64,000 bases of DNA from Bradyrhizobium sp. Tv2a-2 (lineage in GTDB: Bacteria > Pseudomonadota > Alphaproteobacteria > Rhizobiales > Xanthobacteraceae): positions 1 through 64,000 of the forward strand of contig NZ_AXAI01000006.1 of NCBI RefSeq assembly GCF_000472425.1. Reading direction: 5' to 3'. Numbering within the stretch: the first letter of the stretch is position 1; every line of letters starts with the position of its first letter. The notes below the pieces were generated by a model. It did no database searches. It saw only the letters and a list, made by a program, of their open reading frames with translations, and had not been told where the DNA came from. Of this stretch, positions 60,299 through 64,000 are shown piece after piece. The translations under genes were made by a program, and so were the position numbers.

Positions 60299-60943
60299 AT
60301 GGATTATATTCGTGTCGTAATCGCACATCCGCATCCGGTAATTGTGCAGGGCTTGAGCAGCGTGCTCGAGGCGCAGCGCGAATTTAAGATTGTTGCACGT
60401 TGTGCCGATGTTGCCAGTTGCATCGAAGCGATCCGGATGTTTAAGCCTCATATCACGATTGCGGGCATCTCGATGCCCGGCATCGGTGGGTTAGAGATTC
60501 TTGCCTTTGCAAATTCCGAAGAAGTGTCCACCCGAGTAGTTCTATTCGCCTCGGCCGTGGAAGATCGCGATTTGCAGACGTTTGCGGGCGCCGGGGCCTA
60601 TGCGGTCCTTCCCCACGACGTTGATCTCGAAATTCTGATACAGGTCTTGCGGCAGGTCGCAAGTGGTCGGAGGCTGCGCCCCTCCGACCGGCTTGCGCCC
60701 GAGGAGCAAGGTGTTGTCGAAAAGTCTGTGCCGACGCTGACTGACCGCGAGCGCCAGATCATGCGTTTGGTATCTGAAGGGCTGTCGAACAAGGAGATTG
60801 GGCGGCGCCTGAATCTTACCGACGGGACCATCAAAGTTCATCTTCATCACATCTTTCAGAAGCTCGAGGTTAGCAACCGGACGGCACTCGCCGCGTTCGC
60901 GATGTCGCAGGATGATCCCTTTGACTCTTCTGTCGAAGATTGA
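60299..60943 (+). CDS. LuxR/NarL-type regulator with degenerate receiver domain
   Basis: A 214-residue protein with the two-domain NarL/FixJ layout. The receiver (1-120) lacks the acidic pair (VVIAHPHPVIV in place of VxIxDDHP), has Gly at the phosphorylation position (AGISMPGIGGLE, usual D-x-x-MP), and Pro instead of the Lys after the beta-5 strand (AYAVLPHD). Residues 145-205 form an intact GerE DNA-binding domain (LTDRERQIMRLVSEGLSNKEIGRRLNLTDGTIKVHLHHIF). It should be a phosphorylation-independent regulator. Ribosome-binding sequence is weak at this start. Targets unknown; the divergent partner and the carrier-protein island are candidates. Confidence 0.92.
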   Translation: MDYIRVVIAHPHPVIVQGLSSVLEAQREFKIVARCADVASCIEAIRMFKPHITIAGISMPGIGGLEILAFANSEEVSTRVVLFASAVEDRDLQTFAGAGAYAVLPHDVDLEILIQVLRQVASGRRLRPSDRLAPEEQGVVEKSVPTLTDRERQIMRLVSEGLSNKEIGRRLNLTDGTIKVHLHHIFQKLEVSNRTALAAFAMSQDDPFDSSVED

Positions 60944-61105
60944 CGCCCTTGGCAGCATCTTGCTGGCGTAACGTGCCGAAAGGCTGACACTCAATCCGAT
61001 CACCGGGGTGGCAACGATTGTTTATGAAGGTCGCCAATCGCGACAGCGCGAGCAGGCGTTCACGTGCGCGCCAATCGGCCTTCGTTCCGGCGCTCAGCCG
61101 CATTT

Positions 61106-61606
61106 TTATTCTCGACTCGCTGCATGATGATGGCTGTCTCCGCCAGGTCCAAGCTGGTCGGCCGTTCTTGCCGGCGAGCCTTCTTTGATCGTTACCGTCA
61201 ATCTTTCCGAGACAAGCGGCGGGTTGAAGGGATAATGCTTGGCGTCGCCTAACACCAATTGGAGCGTATGCTTGCCAGGTGCCAGTTCGAGACGCGCCTC
61301 GGTCTGCCCCGCACCGAAGTGAACATGGTTCTTGTCTTGCGGGATTGGCTCGTTGACATTGAGTGGCTCGTTCACGTCAATCAGTAGATGATGGTGTCCG
61401 CTGTTCGGGAAATCGTCGCCGGCGTGGGTTACGCCCATGCCCCGCAGGCCAAAGCGACACCAGAACCCGCCTTTGATCACCGCGCCGTTCTGCGGCCAGA
61501 TGAAGTACAGCAGCGCATCCTTTGGTGCGGCCTTGCCTTGAGCCTGAGCAAGGGTCGGAGCAAGCGCGAGCGTCGCGGCCACCATGACAAGCCGAATGAT
61601 CCTCAT
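61106..61606 (-). CDS. DUF4399-like periplasmic protein
   Basis: A 166-residue protein with an N-terminal signal peptide (MRIIRLVMVAATLALAPTLAQA) and a domain like DUF4399: YFIWPQNGAVIKGGFWCRFGLRGMGV, HHHLLIDVNEPLN, HVHFGAGQTEARLEL and GKHTLQLVLGDAKHYPF. Clustered His residues and a His-rich C-terminus suggest metal binding. A GGAG lies 9 bases before ATG 61606; an ATG 18 bases earlier is possible. It starts 21 bases after the cyclase-FGE fusion gene ends, so it is in the same transcript. Function unknown. Confidence 0.86.
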   Translation of the reverse strand: MRIIRLVMVAATLALAPTLAQAQGKAAPKDALLYFIWPQNGAVIKGGFWCRFGLRGMGVTHAGDDFPNSGHHHLLIDVNEPLNVNEPIPQDKNHVHFGAGQTEARLELAPGKHTLQLVLGDAKHYPFNPPLVSERLTVTIKEGSPARTADQLGPGGDSHHHAASRE

Positions 61607-61627
61607 CGAGATGCTCCCAGCCAAGCC

Positions 61628-63178
61628 TCAAGGAGAAAGCGCAATCCGAAATCCGTGAGTTGGATATCGAACGTTGGTGTCGTAACTGTCGCGGTTCGCC
61701 GGCCGCGCATAGCGCTGGTCATTCCTCCATGATCCCGAACGAATGACATGCGAGGTGCAGTCGCCTTCGACCCATGCGGAGCCGTCCGTTGGCGCGCCGT
61801 GATAATTCTTGTGCCAGCAGTCCTCGACCCATTGATCGACACCGCCGCCCATATCATAGAGGCCAAACGGATTTGGCTTGAAACTGCCCACCTTGACCGG
61901 CTGCTCGGTCACCGCAACGTCTGCGCAATTCTTGCAATTGGCCATACCGGGTTGAAACTCATCGCCCCACCAGTACCGCGTCTGGGTACCGCCGCGCGCC
62001 GCATATTCCCATTCCGCTTCGCTCGGGAGTCGATAGGGCTTGTGAGTCGCTTCCGCGAGCCATGCAACAAATTGCCTCGCATCAGTCCAGCTGACGTTGG
62101 TGACGGGAGCGTCGTCCTTGCCGGTCGCTGTGAACGCACAGGCGTTCGCAGCGGCACACTGGTTCCACTCACGAACGGAAATTGGGTATCGGCTGATGGC
62201 AAGCGGCTTGACCGTTACCTGTCGAATCGGTTTTTCGGAAATATCATCGTTGCTACCCATCATGAAGGCGCCGCCCCGAAGCATGTTCATTTCGGGCTCA
62301 CGGATCGGGGACGACGACTGCTGCGTTGCAGGAGCGCCCCGTAGCGCGGCTTGCTTCGCAGCAGGAGCAGCCGGTGCCGGAGCGGGCAGGGGCGGCAGAG
62401 CCTGCTTCATTTCATGCGCGGCAGGCGAGGGCACCGAGTCCGGCGTCTGCGGCGAAACGGAAGCCGACGGCTGACCTCCCGTTCCTCCATATGGAAGCGG
62501 TAGCCAATGCCAGAGCGCAGCACACCCGATAGCCAACATAATGATCCCCAGAAGGAAGATCAGAAAAGTCTCCCGTCGTCTCCGCCTGTTGAGGGCGGCC
62601 GGATCTGGCAGCACTCGGTAAACCCTTACCGGATCGGTGATGTTCTTGACTCTGCGATCTCCGAGTGACTCATACCCGCAAACCAGCTTGTGCTTGATCT
62701 GCTCGTAGATACCCCCCGAGATGTACACGTCACCTGGCTCGGCGATACTCTCGAGACGGGCGGCAATGTTTACGCCATCACCATAAATGTCATCCTCCTC
62801 GATGATGACATCGCCTAAATTGACGCCGATCCGATACTCGATCCATTGCTCCTTCGGGAGCGCCGTGTTGCGTCCGAGCATGTTTTGCTGGATTACGATA
62901 CCGCAGCGCACGGCCTCGACGGGACTGTCAAATATAGCAAAAAAGCCGTCTCCAGTCGTCTTGACGAGGCGACCGTGGTGTTCGGCGATGCTGGGCTCGA
63001 CAAGGTCTCGCTGGATGCGCTTCACCCGCACGTGGGTGCCTTCCTCGTCAAGCTCCATCAAGCGGCTGTAGCCGGCAATGTCGCCGGCCACAATCGCAGC
63101 CAAGCGGCGCGGCATTACACCGCGCGGCGGCAAACCGCTGCTCTTGGCAGAACTAATATCGCGGACTTTCTCGCCCAT
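61628..63178 (-). CDS. Class III adenylate/guanylate cyclase fused to FGE-like domain
   Basis: A 516-residue membrane protein. Residues 25-190 are a class III nucleotide cyclase catalytic domain: metal-binding Asp33 in VAGDIAGYSRLM and Asp77 in KTTGDGFFAIF, then RIGVNLGDVIIEEDDIYGDGVNIAARL. A single membrane helix (204-224) and a Pro/Ala-rich linker lead to a SUMF1/FGE-like domain (about 293-516): GGAFMMGSNDD, VTNVSWTDARQFVAWL, YRLPSEAEWEYAARGG, GLYDMGGGVDQWVED and HGFRIALSP. The two Cys of true formylglycine-generating enzymes are missing, so this is a sensor- or binding-type member. Cytoplasmic cyclase with a periplasmic FGE-like domain would suit a signal-sensing cyclase. The following DUF4399-like gene lies 21 bases away. 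Confidence 0.93.
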   Translation of the reverse strand: MGEKVRDISSAKSSGLPPRGVMPRRLAAIVAGDIAGYSRLMELDEEGTHVRVKRIQRDLVEPSIAEHHGRLVKTTGDGFFAIFDSPVEAVRCGIVIQQNMLGRNTALPKEQWIEYRIGVNLGDVIIEEDDIYGDGVNIAARLESIAEPGDVYISGGIYEQIKHKLVCGYESLGDRRVKNITDPVRVYRVLPDPAALNRRRRRETFLIFLLGIIMLAIGCAALWHWLPLPYGGTGGQPSASVSPQTPDSVPSPAAHEMKQALPPLPAPAPAAPAAKQAALRGAPATQQSSSPIREPEMNMLRGGAFMMGSNDDISEKPIRQVTVKPLAISRYPISVREWNQCAAANACAFTATGKDDAPVTNVSWTDARQFVAWLAEATHKPYRLPSEAEWEYAARGGTQTRYWWGDEFQPGMANCKNCADVAVTEQPVKVGSFKPNPFGLYDMGGGVDQWVEDCWHKNYHGAPTDGSAWVEGDCTSHVIRSGSWRNDQRYARPANRDSYDTNVRYPTHGFRIALSP

Positions 63179-64000
63179 GGCGCCGTTCTAGGCCGTCCAA
63201 CCGGTATGCTGGCCGGTTCATCCTGCAATTACGCAAATCGAAAAGTCGTCCAGAGCGCCCTGTCGAGACGCAAATGATCAGCCAAACAAACCATAGCAAG
63301 AAGTAAGGTATGCTGCCAGAAGGTTCACCGCAGATCACGACATAGTCACGTCAGTGACCTTGACGTTCGCGAGTTGGATCGCGGTCGGACGAGTTGCGAC
63401 GCGATCTAATTCGTCTTCATTGCGGAGCCAACCACATGTGATCATAAGGCCCCTCCGTCAGGGCTCTATGATTGCCTCTGTCCCTGCGGCTCCCAGTCGA
63501 AATACCGTTGCGGGTGAGATGGACGGCCCCGCCGTCCACCTGGCACGGCGGGGCCGCGGCCTGGCGAACCATGGTGGGGTCGTGCGGGAGTCCGGCAGGC
63601 GTCACCGACCGTACCTTCGGCGATGACATGACACGAGCGCGCGACGGAGGTACTCAAGCATACCCGCTCACGCCTGCAATTGCCCTTGCGAGTTCGTTTC
63701 AGAAAAAGCCCTCTTTTGGCAGTCGCGCGGGATTTGGCTTGATCCCACAACGGCCGAGTGCAACTGCGCGATTAGGGGTCGCTGCCGGGAGGCGGCGGCC
63801 CCGCCGACTTTTCGGGGGGGCGGGCACCGTCGGCGCACGCGCGCGCGCCCGAGGCACGGACTTAGCCAGATGCACGCTGGCTGCAGTGCCGGATATCAAT
63901 GTCCCGGGCGTGAGACCAGTCTCGGGAGAGATCACCAATGCGACGGGTTTGAAGAGAAGCCCCGCGCTCAGGCTCGGGCGTGGCGATCAACGTCCATCAT
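63179..64000. other. Terminal gap of 0.8 kb without a gene
   Basis: No convincing gene on either strand. A strong inverted repeat is described separately; the segment around 63800-63850 is extremely GC-rich. Confidence 0.4.
63524..63556. terminator. GC-rich stem-loop in the terminal gap
   Basis: Perfect 12-base arms (63524-63535 and 63545-63556, GC-only except one A/T pair) with a 9-base loop. A shorter alternative hairpin (63521-63537) overlaps the left arm, so two exclusive structures are possible. No T-run; role undetermined. Confidence 0.4.

Noticed and set aside
61628..63178. Genuine formylglycine-generating (sulfatase-activating) enzyme
   Set aside because: The two catalytic cysteines near the C-terminus are absent and there is no sulfatase gene nearby.

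Overview
The window looks like a chromosomal accessory region of an alphaproteobacterium close to Bradyrhizobium (Nitrobacteraceae). This is inferred from gene content: a Crp-like regulator, an aminoacyl-carrier-protein ligase, an ExoF-type export protein, a type I secretion operon and small rhizobial-type hypothetical proteins. No rRNA, tRNA or CRISPR array was seen. By eye the flanks (about 9-15 kb and 47-63 kb) are GC-rich, while much of the polysaccharide region (about 23-35 kb) is more AT-rich and holds decayed insertion sequences and gene fragments, as expected of a recombining surface-polysaccharide locus.

Layout. 1-9 kb: the 3' end of a TolC-like gene, small hypothetical genes, a Crp-type regulator, galE followed in frame by a glmS 3' remnant, a GT2 glycosyltransferase with a GtrA protein, and a membrane protein. 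9.5-15.7 kb: a minus-strand type I secretion operon (secreted repeat-bearing carbohydrate-binding or lyase protein, an ABC transporter with two degenerate C39-like domains, an HlyD adaptor). 17.6-46.9 kb: a large exopolysaccharide locus with a heparinase II/III-like lyase, a WecG/TagA transferase, a wecB remnant, asparagine synthase, three GT4 transferases, an AAC(3)-like N-acetyltransferase, an alpha/alpha-toroid protein, a fused WecB-WecC enzyme, a Wzy-like polymerase, a Wzx flippase, a methyltransferase, a second lyase-like protein, a polysaccharide deacetylase, a Wzz/GumC-like protein, an ExoF/Wza export protein, a GT39-like protein, the priming polyprenyl glycosylphosphotransferase and a VanZ-like protein. 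Together these can account for priming, sugar-nucleotide supply (UDP-galactose, UDP-ManNAc, UDP-ManNAcA), assembly, flipping, polymerisation, export and turnover of an acidic amino-sugar polymer.

47.9-58.6 kb: a compact biosynthetic island. A BCAT-like aminotransferase is followed by two divergent gene sets. The minus set is acyl-CoA dehydrogenase, amino acid:[carrier protein] ligase, MetY-like sulfhydrylase and MetA-like homoserine acyltransferase. The plus set is carrier protein, acyl-CoA-synthetase-like ligase, second carrier protein, second AMP ligase and SDR reductase. This looks like an uncharacterised carrier-protein pathway for an amino-acid-derived small molecule and is the most interesting part of the window.

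58.7-64 kb: two divergent LuxR-type regulators with degenerate receiver domains, a DUF4399-like protein, and a class III cyclase fused through a membrane helix to a formylglycine-generating-enzyme-like domain. The last 0.8 kb shows no gene.
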